A stretch of DNA of 64,000 bases from Geoanaerobacter sp964528055 (GCA_964528055.1 CAZGQM010000016.1:12305-76304); one strand, 5' to 3'. Positions 8,992 to 17,562 are shown, counted from the first letter of the stretch. The notes: a model not told the origin generated them from the letters alone. Numbers and translations are program-made.

Positions 8992-10365
8992 ATGGCAAAA
9001 AGTATTCTCGTAGTTGATGATGAGGCAGGTATCCGGAAATCGCTGGCCGGCATCCTGGAAGATGAAGGGTATCGTCCAATCCTGGCGGTTGACGGAGTGG
9101 AGGCGCTCGAGGTTGTGCAGCGGGAGCTGCCGGATCTGGTACTGCTTGATATCTGGATGCCGCGACTGGATGGACTTGAGACCCTGCAAAAGCTGAAAGA
9201 GCTTTATCCCTCGATCACAGTCATCATGATGTCAGGGCATGGCACAATTGAGACAGCTGTCCGTTCCACCAAGCTTGGTGCCTATGATTTTGTCGAGAAG
9301 CCGCTTTCACTGGATAAGTTGGTCCTGACCATTCGCAATGCCCTTGGAATGCAGCGACTCGTGGAAGAGAATGAAACCCTTCGCGATGCCGTGTTAGGTG
9401 ACAACGAAATGATTGGCATCTCGCCTCCCATAACCATGCTGCGGGAACAGATCCGGCTGGTTGCCCCAAGCGGCGCATCAGTCCTGGTTACTGGCGAGAA
9501 CGGCACAGGAAAGGAGCTGGTCGCACGTGCAATTCACTATCAGAGTACGCGACGAAGTAAGCCGTTCGTGGAAATTAACTGTGCAGCCATACCAGATGAA
9601 CTGATAGAGTCCGAACTTTTCGGGCATGAAAGGGGCGCCTTCACAGGTGCAATTGCCCAGAAGAAAGGGAAGTTCGACCTGGCCGATGGTGGCACCATAT
9701 TCCTCGATGAGATAGGTGATATGTCGTTAAAGACCCAGGCCAAGGTTCTGAGGATTCTTCAGGAGCGGAAATTCGAACGGGTTGGTGGTACCAGAACCAT
9801 TGAAGTGGATGTCCGGGTAGTAGCGGCGACAAACAAGATGCTCCAGGAGGAGATCAGAAACGGGTTCTTTCGCGAAGACCTATTCTATCGGCTCAATGTG
9901 GTGCCGTTTTTAGTGCCGGCGCTACGAGAGAGGAAGAATGATATCCCGCTTCTCATTAATCACTTTCTCAAGCAGTTCTGCAGCAAGGAGGGCCGCGAAC
10001 TGAATTTCATCGTTCCGGAAGTGGTAGAACAGATGAAGGGGTACGACTGGCCGGGCAATATTCGCGAGTTGAAGAACATTGTTGAACGGATGGTAATAAT
10101 GACGCCTGGCAGAACCATAACGGTAGAACAGCTTCCCGATTACCTGAGAGGCGACGCTCACCGGGCTGAAGCCGGCTCCCGTCTGGACAACATGCTTGGT
10201 ATAAACTCTTTGCGCGAGGCGCGAGAGGAGTTTGAAAAAGAGTTCATAATTCAAAAACTGGAAGAGTTCGGCTGGAATATAAGCAGGACAGCCGAGGCAA
10301 TCGAGCTTGAACGGAGTAACCTGCACAGAAAGATCAAGAGCTATGGCATCGACCTGAAAAAGTGA
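8992..10365 (+). CDS. NtrX-like sigma-54-dependent response regulator
   Basis: A 457-residue three-domain activator. The receiver (1-120) has the acidic pair D9/D10 and phospho-acceptor D53. The AAA+ domain has Walker A GENGTGKE (168-175) and the sigma-54 contact loop GAFTGA (215-220). The C-terminal Fis-type helix-turn-helix ends in ERSNLHRKIKSYGID, a sequence characteristic of NtrX. It would activate sigma-54 promoters when phosphorylated; no histidine kinase (NtrY) is nearby. It follows the aminotransferase by eight bases and is probably co-transcribed. The NtrX assignment is by motif; another member of the NtrC family remains possible. Confidence 0.8.
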   Translation: MAKSILVVDDEAGIRKSLAGILEDEGYRPILAVDGVEALEVVQRELPDLVLLDIWMPRLDGLETLQKLKELYPSITVIMMSGHGTIETAVRSTKLGAYDFVEKPLSLDKLVLTIRNALGMQRLVEENETLRDAVLGDNEMIGISPPITMLREQIRLVAPSGASVLVTGENGTGKELVARAIHYQSTRRSKPFVEINCAAIPDELIESELFGHERGAFTGAIAQKKGKFDLADGGTIFLDEIGDMSLKTQAKVLRILQERKFERVGGTRTIEVDVRVVAATNKMLQEEIRNGFFREDLFYRLNVVPFLVPALRERKNDIPLLINHFLKQFCSKEGRELNFIVPEVVEQMKGYDWPGNIRELKNIVERMVIMTPGRTITVEQLPDYLRGDAHRAEAGSRLDNMLGINSLREAREEFEKEFIIQKLEEFGWNISRTAEAIELERSNLHRKIKSYGIDLKK

Positions 10366-10395
10366 ATACAGCGTCGATAAATCAGATGGGGGGAT

Positions 10396-10584
10396 ATGAT
10401 GTCAGAAGAGAAGAGAAGCTGCAAGGAAGAGGGTCATCAGGGGCATATCTGTGTGCTTAGAGGGCTGGGGCTTACCGACGAGATAAGCCGACTGAGCAGA
10501 AACCCCACTCATGTATGCTTTACCTGCGGCACAGAGGTCAACAATCCGAAGAGTGTCTGCCAGCCAATGCCGCTGAAGCCATAA
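10396..10584 (+). CDS. Small Cys/His-rich hypothetical protein
   Basis: Sixty-two residues with a pattern of possible metal ligands: C9, H14, H17, C19 in the first half and HVCFTC plus a later Cys in the second half. A GGGGGGA ribosome site lies just before two adjacent ATG codons (10396 and 10399). I do not recognise a family. The evidence that it is real is the ribosome site, the fit between the NtrX-like gene and fxsA on the same strand, and the ordered Cys/His spacing. Zinc binding is a guess from that spacing. Confidence 0.5.
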   Translation: MMSEEKRSCKEEGHQGHICVLRGLGLTDEISRLSRNPTHVCFTCGTEVNNPKSVCQPMPLKP

Positions 10585-10631
10585 GAGAGGGAGCGTTCTG
10601 CGGTAAAACGCAGTGAAGTGGTGTTTCGACA

Positions 10632-11024
10632 ATGCTTGCAAGACTTTTTATTGTATTTGCCCTGGTGCCGGTTCTGGAGCTTTATCTGCTGATCAAGGTC
10701 GGGAGGCTGATCGGCGCGTGGGAGACGGTTGCGATACTGCTTGCAGTCAGCTTTGCCGGTGCCTGGCTTGTCAGGCATCAGGGGTTCTCTATCCTGAGTC
10801 GCATCCAGGGAGAACTTGCATTCGGTCGATTACCGGCTGCTGAACTCCTGGACGGCTTTCTGGTTCTGGTCGGGGGGATACTGCTCCTTACACCAGGCTT
10901 TCTTACCGATCTCCTGGGTCTGGTATTTCTCGTGCCTGCCGGGCGTTATCTCCTCAAGCAGTATCTGCAGCGCTGGCTGGAGCGCCGACTCTCGAAGGGG
11001 GTAATCACCATTCGGTCTTTGTAG
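10632..11024 (+). CDS. fxsA: FxsA family membrane protein
   Basis: A 130-residue integral membrane protein. It has three to four hydrophobic helices with the FxsA-type sequence LVPVLELYLLIKVG near residues 11-24, VRHQG in the first loop and a LLLTPGFLTDLLGL segment near 85-98, then a basic C-terminal tail. In E. coli FxsA overproduction relieves phage T7 exclusion by the F plasmid; the normal cellular role is unknown. The ribosome site is weak. The gene stands alone before a 330-base gap. Confidence 0.85.
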   Translation: MLARLFIVFALVPVLELYLLIKVGRLIGAWETVAILLAVSFAGAWLVRHQGFSILSRIQGELAFGRLPAAELLDGFLVLVGGILLLTPGFLTDLLGLVFLVPAGRYLLKQYLQRWLERRLSKGVITIRSL

Positions 11025-11294
11025 CGCCAACCCAAATTCATTTCCTCCTCATTCTCATCTCCGTCATAAGTTTAATAATCTGTATATTAATGTCATCAAA
11101 TTACTAATGTCGGAATCATTTACATTTGATATCTGGTGTGTGCTCGTATTTCCGATGTTGAAGGTAATAATAGCAATAATAACTGAAGGATAAGTCTATT
11201 GCTGAGAATCTTTCAGTGTCGAATTTATTTACAACTACGCATCAATTCCATAGTTCAAACCATATACATTAATAAATGCAGGTGGTTGACTTAA
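11025..11294. other. AT-rich intergenic region upstream of the second PEP-CTERM gene
   Basis: About 270 bases without a gene. It is AT-rich with many short ATAATAA-like runs. A factor-binding site for a sigma-54 activator would be expected somewhere here given the element at 11295-11310, but I cannot point to one with confidence. Confidence 0.4.
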
Positions 11295-11310
11295 TGGCAC
11301 TTATTTTGCA
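11295..11310 (+). promoter_or_regulatory. Sigma-54 (-24/-12) promoter of the PEP-CTERM gene
   Basis: TGGCAC at 11295-11300 and TTGCA at 11306-11310 with exactly ten bases between the invariant GG and GC, matching the sigma-54 consensus. It lies 46 bases before the ATG of the PEP-CTERM gene. Sigma-54 control of PEP-CTERM genes (PrsK/PrsR system) is known in other bacteria. Confidence 0.85.
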
Positions 11311-11355
11311 ATTTTGGTCAATCAGGTTTACTAGGTTGTAAATGGAGGTAATGAT

Positions 11356-11991
11356 ATGAAGAAAAGATTATATGCAGGATTAGTAACAGCAATAATTGTG
11401 ATAGGTATGGTTGGAATGGCTCAGGCTAAGCCGGCACCGGTGCCTGCCGATCCGCCATGTTCGGTTTCGGATATGCTACTGAATGGACAGAATGCCGATG
11501 CTTGCAGTGGCCCGAATGCTGGTAACGATTCTGAAACACTTTTGAACAATCTGGGTGGTCTCTTTGCTGGTAACCCTTGGACTAAGATCGCAAAAGATGA
11601 TTCCCCTGGCGGAGCAGCTGATTCTGGTAGCCTGGGGGGCATCAATTTTTCGGTAAGCGCGACAGCCGGACCTTCAGGGACATGGGATCTAACCTGGAGC
11701 GGTGCTCTTCCTGCCTCCATAGACTTGGTAGCTGTAATTAAGGGGTCAACTAAGTGGAGTGCTTTCTTGTTTGATGATGAGATGCTGCTTGCTCCAGGAG
11801 CAAATTCTCCTAACGACACGTGGAGAATTACTTTCTATAATACTGGCGGCGAAATTCCGGCGCTTTCTCACCTCTCTCTCTATGGTCGAGACGTAGAGCC
11901 GAATACTCCTGTTCCCGAGCCATCAACCATTCTACTTCTTGGTGGTGGTCTGCTAGGCATGGCTATCTACAGAAGGCGACCAAAGAAATAA
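11356..11991 (+). CDS. PEP-CTERM sorting-domain exported protein
   Basis: A 211-residue secreted protein. It has an N-terminal signal peptide (cleavage after AQA near residue 24) and a C-terminal VPEPSTILLLGGGLLGMAI followed by a basic RRRPKK tail, the complete exosortase-processed signal. The middle contains a GTWDLTW / YNTGGEIPALSHLSLY-type beta-rich segment seen in several PEP-CTERM exoproteins. It should be exported and attached to or released with exopolysaccharide. The start has the ribosome site GGAGG at 11344-11348. A sigma-54 promoter lies upstream and a strong terminator downstream, so it is a single-gene unit. Confidence 0.88.
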   Translation: MKKRLYAGLVTAIIVIGMVGMAQAKPAPVPADPPCSVSDMLLNGQNADACSGPNAGNDSETLLNNLGGLFAGNPWTKIAKDDSPGGAADSGSLGGINFSVSATAGPSGTWDLTWSGALPASIDLVAVIKGSTKWSAFLFDDEMLLAPGANSPNDTWRITFYNTGGEIPALSHLSLYGRDVEPNTPVPEPSTILLLGGGLLGMAIYRRRPKK

Positions 11992-12016
11992 TTCTATAGT
12001 AGCCGTCGGACAATGG

Positions 12017-12045
12017 GGGGCACGTATATCGTGCCCCTTTTTTTT
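12017..12045 (+). terminator. Intrinsic terminator of the PEP-CTERM gene
   Basis: Eight-bp arms GGGGCACG (12017-12024) and CGTGCCCC (12030-12037) with a five-base loop, followed by eight T residues. Confidence 0.93.
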
Positions 12046-12159
12046 GGAATTCTTTACAAGTCAAATTTGTTGTTGAACCGAGGAGGCCAGAATTTATTTC
12101 ATTAAACTCGAACGTCTGGTGGTGAGCCCTAACCATATAATTGATAATTTGTTTTCCCC

Positions 12160-12188
12160 TTGACAATTGAACCTGGGGGAATTATATT
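12160..12188 (+). promoter_or_regulatory. Sigma-70 promoter of the manganese-riboswitch operon
   Basis: TTGACA (12160-12165) and TATATT (12183-12188) are separated by 17 bases. The predicted start, near 12195, coincides with the first base of the riboswitch aptamer, which strongly supports both calls. Confidence 0.85.
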
Positions 12189-12195
12189 TAACGCT

Positions 12196-12299
12196 CTAAA
12201 GGGGAGTAGTTATCGGCTGGAGAAAAGGCCGACCCGGATTCCGTCAACACGGTCGAAAGACCCGGGACCGGGGCAGATACCTTGCCAACAAGACCTTTA
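12196..12299 (+). ncRNA. yybP-ykoY (manganese) riboswitch aptamer
   Basis: The conserved yybP-ykoY elements are present in order: TAAAGGGGAGTAG at 12197-12209, a GGCTGG hairpin region, CCGTCAACACGG at 12241-12252 and ACAAGACCTTT at 12288-12298. The closing helix TAAAGG (12197-12202) pairs with CCTTTA (12294-12299). This class senses Mn2+ and typically turns on genes for Mn export or homeostasis. It stands before htpX and a run that includes terC and a UPF0016 gene, both families known to be controlled by this riboswitch elsewhere. The identification is by motif recognition; a covariance-model search would settle it. Confidence 0.88.
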
Positions 12300-12335
12300 T
12301 CCATGCAACCATGCCGTGGGTAAAGGTCTTTTTTA
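12290..12335 (+). terminator. Riboswitch expression-platform terminator
   Basis: AAGACCTTTATCCA (12290-12303) pairs with TGGGTAAAGGTCTT (12317-12330), 14 bp with one G-U pair, followed by TTTTATT. The left arm contains the 3' strand of the aptamer's closing helix (12294-12299). Aptamer closure and terminator formation therefore exclude each other, the logic of an ON switch where ligand binding prevents termination. Confidence 0.88.
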
Positions 12336-12394
12336 TTACCCCCGGCGAACACCAGCCAAGAGTATTCTTGGCCACATCGTCGGAGGTAACAGCG

Positions 12395-13258
12395 ATGAAC
12401 AGACTCAAGACAACCCTTCTCCTTTCACTCCTCACCATTCTCATGGTCGCAATGGGTAGCGCCATAGGCGGCAAGTCCGGCATGGTATTCGCTTTTATCA
12501 TGGCCCTAGGCATGAACGTCTTTTCCTACTGGTTTTCCGACAAGATCGTACTGAAGATGTACAGGGCACAGGAGATCGGGGAGCATGACCATCCCGGTTT
12601 CTACGGCATGATCCGTCGCCTTGCGATCCAGGCCGGTCTCCCCATGCCAAAGGTCTACATCATTCCGGATGATTCCCCAAATGCATTTGCAACCGGGCGC
12701 AATCCCGACCATGCAGCTGTTGCTGCCACTGAGGGAATTCTTCGCATACTATCCGCAGAAGAGCTGGAAGGGGTTATGGCCCATGAACTGGCCCATGTCA
12801 AAAACCGCGACATACTCATATCTACCATTGCAGCCACCTTTGCCGGCGCCATCTCAATGATCGGCAACATGTTGCAGTGGGGCGCACTGTTCGGCGCCGG
12901 ACGCGGTGACGATGATGATGGTGGCGGGATCGGCGGCATGGTCGGTTCGCTGGCCATGGCGATCATCGCACCAATTGCGGCAATGCTGATCCAGATGGCG
13001 ATATCGCGCTCACGCGAATATCTGGCAGATGCCTCCGGGGCAGAGATCTGCGGTCGTCCGCTGGCCCTGGCGGGCGCCCTGCGCAAACTGCAAACTGCAT
13101 CACTGGCAATACCAATGCTGGAAGCCCGACCAGCAACGGCTCATATGTTTATCGTTAATCCGCTGACCGGCGGCGGAATGATGGCGCTTTTTTCTACCCA
13201 CCCACCGATGGAGGAACGTATCGCGCGTCTCGAATCGCTGGCAAAACGAACGTACTGA
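12395..13258 (+). CDS. htpX: Protease HtpX (M48 membrane metalloprotease)
   Basis: A 287-residue M48B zinc protease of the inner membrane that degrades misfolded membrane proteins. Two N-terminal transmembrane helices precede the cytoplasmic zinc site HELAH (130-134). A further hydrophobic hairpin flanks the Gly/Asp-rich loop near 170-180, and the third ligand region SREYLADASGA follows. The start at 12395 has GGAGG upstream; an in-frame extension to 12311 would run into the terminator stem and is unlikely. It is the first gene after the manganese riboswitch. Control of htpX by a metal riboswitch is consistent with a metalloprotease or membrane-stress role. Confidence 0.93.
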   Translation: MNRLKTTLLLSLLTILMVAMGSAIGGKSGMVFAFIMALGMNVFSYWFSDKIVLKMYRAQEIGEHDHPGFYGMIRRLAIQAGLPMPKVYIIPDDSPNAFATGRNPDHAAVAATEGILRILSAEELEGVMAHELAHVKNRDILISTIAATFAGAISMIGNMLQWGALFGAGRGDDDDGGGIGGMVGSLAMAIIAPIAAMLIQMAISRSREYLADASGAEICGRPLALAGALRKLQTASLAIPMLEARPATAHMFIVNPLTGGGMMALFSTHPPMEERIARLESLAKRTY

Positions 13259-13311
13259 CCGTCCGTAATTGCGGCACAGCACAATCCCGTCACACCGCAC
13301 AGGAGGAAATC

Positions 13312-13530
13312 ATGTCATACACAAGGAATAACGTTTCCAAAGAACCTAAATCATTCAAAAAGAAAAAAGCCAGAACAGATCAGTTGCAAAATATCATTTC
13401 ACTGCGCATAACTGATGATGAGAAGAAGGTGCTGGAAAAGCTGACAAAGGCCACATCCAAAAGCATCTCCGACATACTGAGAGAGGCCATCGACCTCTGG
13501 AGTTTCAAGCGACGTAAACTCTGCATGTAA
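13312..13530 (+). CDS. Small ribbon-helix-helix protein
   Basis: A 72-residue basic protein. Residues 1-24 are Lys-rich, and 25-65 (IISLRITDDEKKVLEKL, then SISDILREAIDLW) fit the beta-strand, helix, helix pattern of CopG/Arc-type ribbon-helix-helix DNA-binding proteins. An AGGAGGAAATC ribosome site precedes the ATG. It sits 53 bases after htpX and 49 bases before terC on the same strand. It may autoregulate this cluster; no toxin partner is adjacent, so an antitoxin role is less likely. Target DNA is unknown. Confidence 0.65.
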   Translation: MSYTRNNVSKEPKSFKKKKARTDQLQNIISLRITDDEKKVLEKLTKATSKSISDILREAIDLWSFKRRKLCM

Positions 13531-13579
13531 TAGTGATCGTAGCTAACGTGAATAATGTGAATAACTGGAGGCAGTACAA

Positions 13580-14329
13580 ATGGATTGGTTGACGGACCCG
13601 CAGGTCTGGATGGCACTGGTGACACTGAGTGCACTGGAAATCGTACTCGGAATAGATAACATCATCTTTATCTCCATTCAGGCCAGCAAACTTCCGGCAG
13701 CACAGCAGGAGAAGGCAAGGCTGGTGGGGCTCGGGCTGGCAATGTTTATTCGGATAGCGCTGCTCTTTTCACTTACCTGGCTCATGGGGCTCACCTCACC
13801 GCTCTTTTCAGTTATGGGCAACGAGATTTCCGGTCGCGACCTGATCCTTATTTCCGGCGGGCTGTTTCTTCTCTGGAAAAGCACCATGGAGATCCACGAG
13901 AAGCTCGAAGGCGAAGAGGAGGTTTCATCCGCTCGTGTGGGGACAACCTTTGGCGCTGCCATTGTTCAAATCCTCCTGCTGGACATTGTGTTCTCTCTTG
14001 ATTCGATCATTACCGCCCTGGGGATGGCCAGCCAGTTAGCCATAATGATTGCAGCGGTCGTCATTGCAGTCGGGTTCATGATGCTTTTCTCCGGGAAAAT
14101 AAGTGCCTTCGTCGAAAAGCACCCGACAATAAAGATGCTGGCATTAAGCTTTCTGCTTCTGATAGGTGTAGCACTTATCGGCGACGGCCTCGATATGCAC
14201 ATCCCCAAGGGGTACATCTATTTCGCCATGGCTTTTTCGGTGTTGGTGGAGATGCTTAACCTGAGGCTCAGGCGCGGCACTCCGGTAAAACTCCATCAGC
14301 CACATTTGGAAAACTCCACCGAAAGGTGA
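13580..14329 (+). CDS. TerC family integral membrane protein
   Basis: A 249-residue multi-pass protein of the TerC/YkoY family. The signatures LEIVLGIDNIIFISI (residues 14-28) and LLDIVFSLDSIITALGM (about 134-150) contain the conserved acidic residues in membrane helices that define the family. In Bacillus and E. coli, members (YkoY, Alx) act in Mn2+ export and are preceded by yybP-ykoY riboswitches, which fits the element at 12196. A clear GGAGG ribosome site precedes the ATG. The name TerC comes from tellurite resistance loci; here manganese homeostasis is the more likely role. Confidence 0.92.
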   Translation: MDWLTDPQVWMALVTLSALEIVLGIDNIIFISIQASKLPAAQQEKARLVGLGLAMFIRIALLFSLTWLMGLTSPLFSVMGNEISGRDLILISGGLFLLWKSTMEIHEKLEGEEEVSSARVGTTFGAAIVQILLLDIVFSLDSIITALGMASQLAIMIAAVVIAVGFMMLFSGKISAFVEKHPTIKMLALSFLLLIGVALIGDGLDMHIPKGYIYFAMAFSVLVEMLNLRLRRGTPVKLHQPHLENSTER

Positions 14330-14372
14330 CAGCCCGGCTAAGCCGGTTACGATACATCCAGGAGTCAGCAAG

Positions 14373-14798
14373 ATGAAGAGACACGTTGTGAAGGTATTTG
14401 CGGTTGTGGCAGCAGTTATGTTCATGAGTATTACTGTGCTTGAGCTCAATGCCCATGCAAGGGCCGGCGGCAGCCGATCCATGGGGAGCCGCGGATCGCG
14501 CAGCTATTCCAGACCGGCCAGCTCTTTACCTCAGCAGGGCCAGTCACGTCAGCAGTATGCGCCTGCGCAAGGCCCCTTTCAGCAGCAGGCCGGCGGCGGG
14601 TTTATGAGGGGGATGGCCGGTGGTATCATGGGGGGGATGCTGGGTAGCATGCTGTTCAGCAGCGTTGCCGGAGCCGGAGCCGGCGGAGCGGGAGGCGGCG
14701 GTGGTATCGGACTGTTTGAAATCATTCTTCTGGCTGGAGGAGGCTACCTTTTATACCGGTATATAAAGAATAAAAGAGCGGACCGTTCCTCCAGATAA
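14373..14798 (+). CDS. Membrane protein resembling the N-terminal half of Tim44-like proteins
   Basis: A 141-residue protein with an N-terminal signal or anchor (about 5-28), then RAGGSRSMGSRGSRSYSRP, a Gln/Pro linker, a Gly/Met-rich segment GMAGGIMGGMLGSML and a second hydrophobic helix near 112-130 with a basic tail. This order matches the N-terminal part of bacterial Tim44-like (TIM44/MBA1) proteins, but the C-terminal Tim44 domain that normally follows is absent: the frame stops right after the second helix and the next gene is UPF0182. It may be a stand-alone short form rather than a truncation, since no remnant of the missing domain is seen downstream. Confidence 0.55.
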   Translation: MKRHVVKVFAVVAAVMFMSITVLELNAHARAGGSRSMGSRGSRSYSRPASSLPQQGQSRQQYAPAQGPFQQQAGGGFMRGMAGGIMGGMLGSMLFSSVAGAGAGGAGGGGGIGLFEIILLAGGGYLLYRYIKNKRADRSSR

Positions 14799-14838
14799 CC
14801 GGTGATGATCTTGAGTTGGGCACATAGAGGGGTACCGC

Positions 14839-17514
14839 ATGTTTAAAAACAAGTTCATTCTCATACTGATCATTGTCTCAGTGATCTCCCCCTTTTTCGC
14901 GTACCTGCTGAATTTCTACACCGATTGGCTCTTTTTTGTAGAAACCGGGTTTTCATCAGTGTTCACCACGACCCTGTATGCAAAAACAGGGGCCGGGCTG
15001 CTCTTTGGCGGACTGATACTCATGTTTGTGCAGGTAAATCTGCAGTATGCGAACAGGGCACGATTCCCTCTCTCCGGCATATACATCGTGGGGGGGGGCG
15101 ACCTCCGGATAAACAGGGATGAAGCCACGCGCCTCGTGAAGCCTGTAAGCATGCTCATAACTCTTGTACTGGCGCTCTTTGCAGGAAACTGGGGTGCCTT
15201 GCAATGGGAAAACCTGCTCCTTTTCACGAATAAACTGACTGTCGGGACGGTAGATCCGGTAATGGGGATGGATATCGGATTCTACCTGTTCAGCCTGCCG
15301 TTCATGGAGATGCTCAAGGCTTTTGCAAGCTTCATGCTGCTGGCGACAGCGGTTATCGTGACAGCGGTGTATTATATCCGCGGCGGCATACAAATGACTG
15401 AGCGGGGCGCGGCGATTGATGGAAAGGTTCGCCGGCATCTTGCTGTTCTGGTCGGGATTTTCGCGTGTGTGATCGCTGCAGGCTTCTATCTGGACAGTTT
15501 CAGACTCCTGTTTTCCAACAAAGGCGCTTTTTATGGCGCAGGATATGTCGATGTCAACTCCCGATTGCTGACTTACAGAGTCCTGACGTTCCTGACACCG
15601 CTGGCAGGGGCTCTGCTGGCAGTCGGGATCTGGAAAGGGGCCTGGCGAATGGCGCTGCTGCCGCCGTTCATCGTGGTAGCACTCTACGTGATCGGCATCA
15701 GGGTCTATCCGGGTCTGCTCCAGAAATTCAAGGTTGCCCCTAACGAGCTGGCACTTGAGACGCCATATATAGAGAATAATCTTAAATTTACCCGTTTCGG
15801 CTACGATCTTGAAAAGATAGAAACCGTACCGTTCGATGTCGATACGAAACTTTCCGCTGCCGATATAGCCAACAATGATGCCACCATCAAGAATATCCGG
15901 CTCTGGGATCATGCCCCGCTGCTCAAGACCTACAGTCAGCTCCAGCAGATCAGGACCTACTACAAATTTTTCGATGTGGACAACGACCGCTACCTGGTGA
16001 ACGGGCAATACACACAGGTCATGCTCTCTCCGCGCGAACTCTCTTACGCCGATCTCCCCAGCCGGAACTGGATCAATGAACGCCTGATCTTCACCCATGG
16101 CAATGGCATCACCTTTGGCCCGGTCAGTCGGATCAGCAAGGAGGGTTTGCCGGAGTTTTTCGTCAAGGACATCCCGGCGGTCAGCTTGGCAGATATAAAG
16201 GTAACCAGACCGGAAATCTATTTCGGCGAGCTGTCCAATGAGTATGTCATCGTAAAAACCAAGGTGCCGGAATTCAGCTACCCGACCGCTACCGGAAATA
16301 TCAACACAACCTATTCCGGCAAAGGTGGTGTACCGATCGATTCGCTGCTCAAAAAGATCTTCTTCGCGGCAAAATTCAAGACAGAAAAAATTCTGCTCTC
16401 GTCTGACATCACCAGAGAGAGCCGCATCATCTACAACCGCAACATTAATGAGCGGGTCAAGGCAGTGGCCCCATTCCTCCGTTTCGACGGTGACCCCTAC
16501 ATGGTGGTGGACGAAAAAGGGAAGCTGAAATGGATCATAGATGCCTACACCTACTCTGATCGTCTCCCCTATTCAAAACCGCTCAATGGGGGTATCAACT
16601 ACATCAGGAACTCTGTGAAGGCTGTAGTGGATGCCTATGACGGCACACTCAGTTTTTACATCAGCGACCCGAATGATGTCCTGGTAAAGGTCTATAGCCA
16701 GATGTTTCCGCAGCTCTTCAAACCGATGACTGCCATGCCGGACGATCTGCGCAAGCATGTCCGCTATCCGCACCAGTTCCTCCAACTCCAGGCTGCCATG
16801 TTTGCCGCCTATCACATGACTGACCCGAAGGTCTTTTACAACAAGGAGAATCTCTGGCAGATTCCGACGCTGGGCGAAAAACCGATGGAGCCCTACTACA
16901 CGATCATGAAGCTGCCGGGGGAAAAGGTGGAGGAGTACATCCTGCTGCTGCCGTTTACCCCCTCCAAGCGGGACAACCTGGCTGCCTGGCTGACGGCGCG
17001 CTGTGATGCGCCGAATTACGGGAAAATCCGGGCCTACACCTTCCCGCGGGATCGCCTGATCTATGGCCCTAAACAGATCGATGCCCGTATAAACCAGGAT
17101 TCATTCATATCCCAGCAGCTGACACTCTGGAACCAGCGCGGATCAGAGGTTATCCGGGGGAGCCTGCTCGTAATACCGATTGAAAAATCTCTGCTCTATG
17201 TGCAGCCGCTCTTTCTTGCAGCTGACAAGGCAGGTCTGCCCGAACTGAAGCGAGTGATTGTCGCCTTCGGCGATCAGGTTGTCATGGAGGAAAACCTGGA
17301 GCTTGCCCTTGCGCGGCTCTTCGGCGGGAGAAAAGCAGCAGCGACTGCCGACAGGGTGGTCACTACAGATCCGAAAGCATCACCTGCCACGTTAGCCAAG
17401 GAAGCGATGAGCATCTATGAGAGAGCGACCAACCTGCAACGCCAGGGTAACTGGGCCGGCTATGGCGAGGAGTTGCGAAAACTTGAGCAGGTGCTTAAAA
17501 GGATGGCGCAATAG
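14839..17514 (+). CDS. UPF0182 family large membrane protein
   Basis: An 891-residue UPF0182 (COG1615) protein. The first 310 residues contain about seven transmembrane helices, with the family-typical YTDWLFFVETGFSSVF near residue 28. The remainder is a large, presumably extracytoplasmic domain with the conserved QLRTYYKFFDVDNDRY-like block (around 370-390), a RELSYADLPSRNWINERL block and a C-terminal helical region. Function is unknown for the whole family. Its position within a predicted manganese-riboswitch transcript, 40 bases after the preceding gene, suggests a link to metal or envelope homeostasis; that is inference from context. Confidence 0.9.
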   Translation: MFKNKFILILIIVSVISPFFAYLLNFYTDWLFFVETGFSSVFTTTLYAKTGAGLLFGGLILMFVQVNLQYANRARFPLSGIYIVGGGDLRINRDEATRLVKPVSMLITLVLALFAGNWGALQWENLLLFTNKLTVGTVDPVMGMDIGFYLFSLPFMEMLKAFASFMLLATAVIVTAVYYIRGGIQMTERGAAIDGKVRRHLAVLVGIFACVIAAGFYLDSFRLLFSNKGAFYGAGYVDVNSRLLTYRVLTFLTPLAGALLAVGIWKGAWRMALLPPFIVVALYVIGIRVYPGLLQKFKVAPNELALETPYIENNLKFTRFGYDLEKIETVPFDVDTKLSAADIANNDATIKNIRLWDHAPLLKTYSQLQQIRTYYKFFDVDNDRYLVNGQYTQVMLSPRELSYADLPSRNWINERLIFTHGNGITFGPVSRISKEGLPEFFVKDIPAVSLADIKVTRPEIYFGELSNEYVIVKTKVPEFSYPTATGNINTTYSGKGGVPIDSLLKKIFFAAKFKTEKILLSSDITRESRIIYNRNINERVKAVAPFLRFDGDPYMVVDEKGKLKWIIDAYTYSDRLPYSKPLNGGINYIRNSVKAVVDAYDGTLSFYISDPNDVLVKVYSQMFPQLFKPMTAMPDDLRKHVRYPHQFLQLQAAMFAAYHMTDPKVFYNKENLWQIPTLGEKPMEPYYTIMKLPGEKVEEYILLLPFTPSKRDNLAAWLTARCDAPNYGKIRAYTFPRDRLIYGPKQIDARINQDSFISQQLTLWNQRGSEVIRGSLLVIPIEKSLLYVQPLFLAADKAGLPELKRVIVAFGDQVVMEENLELALARLFGGRKAAATADRVVTTDPKASPATLAKEAMSIYERATNLQRQGNWAGYGEELRKLEQVLKRMAQ

Positions 17515-17562
17515 CCCTAGAAAGCGGCCTCTGGCCGAACTTTACACAAAGGAGCAGTCAAT

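Noticed and set aside
8992..10365. PrsR, the sigma-54 regulator of PEP-CTERM genes
   Set aside because: It lies between two PEP-CTERM genes, but its C-terminal helix-turn-helix sequence fits NtrX, and the PrsR-type receiver sequence and PrsK kinase are missing.
14956..16098. 380-codon minus-strand frame opposite UPF0182
   Set aside because: Shadow of a conserved gene; His/Gln-rich composition is an artefact of the antisense frame.
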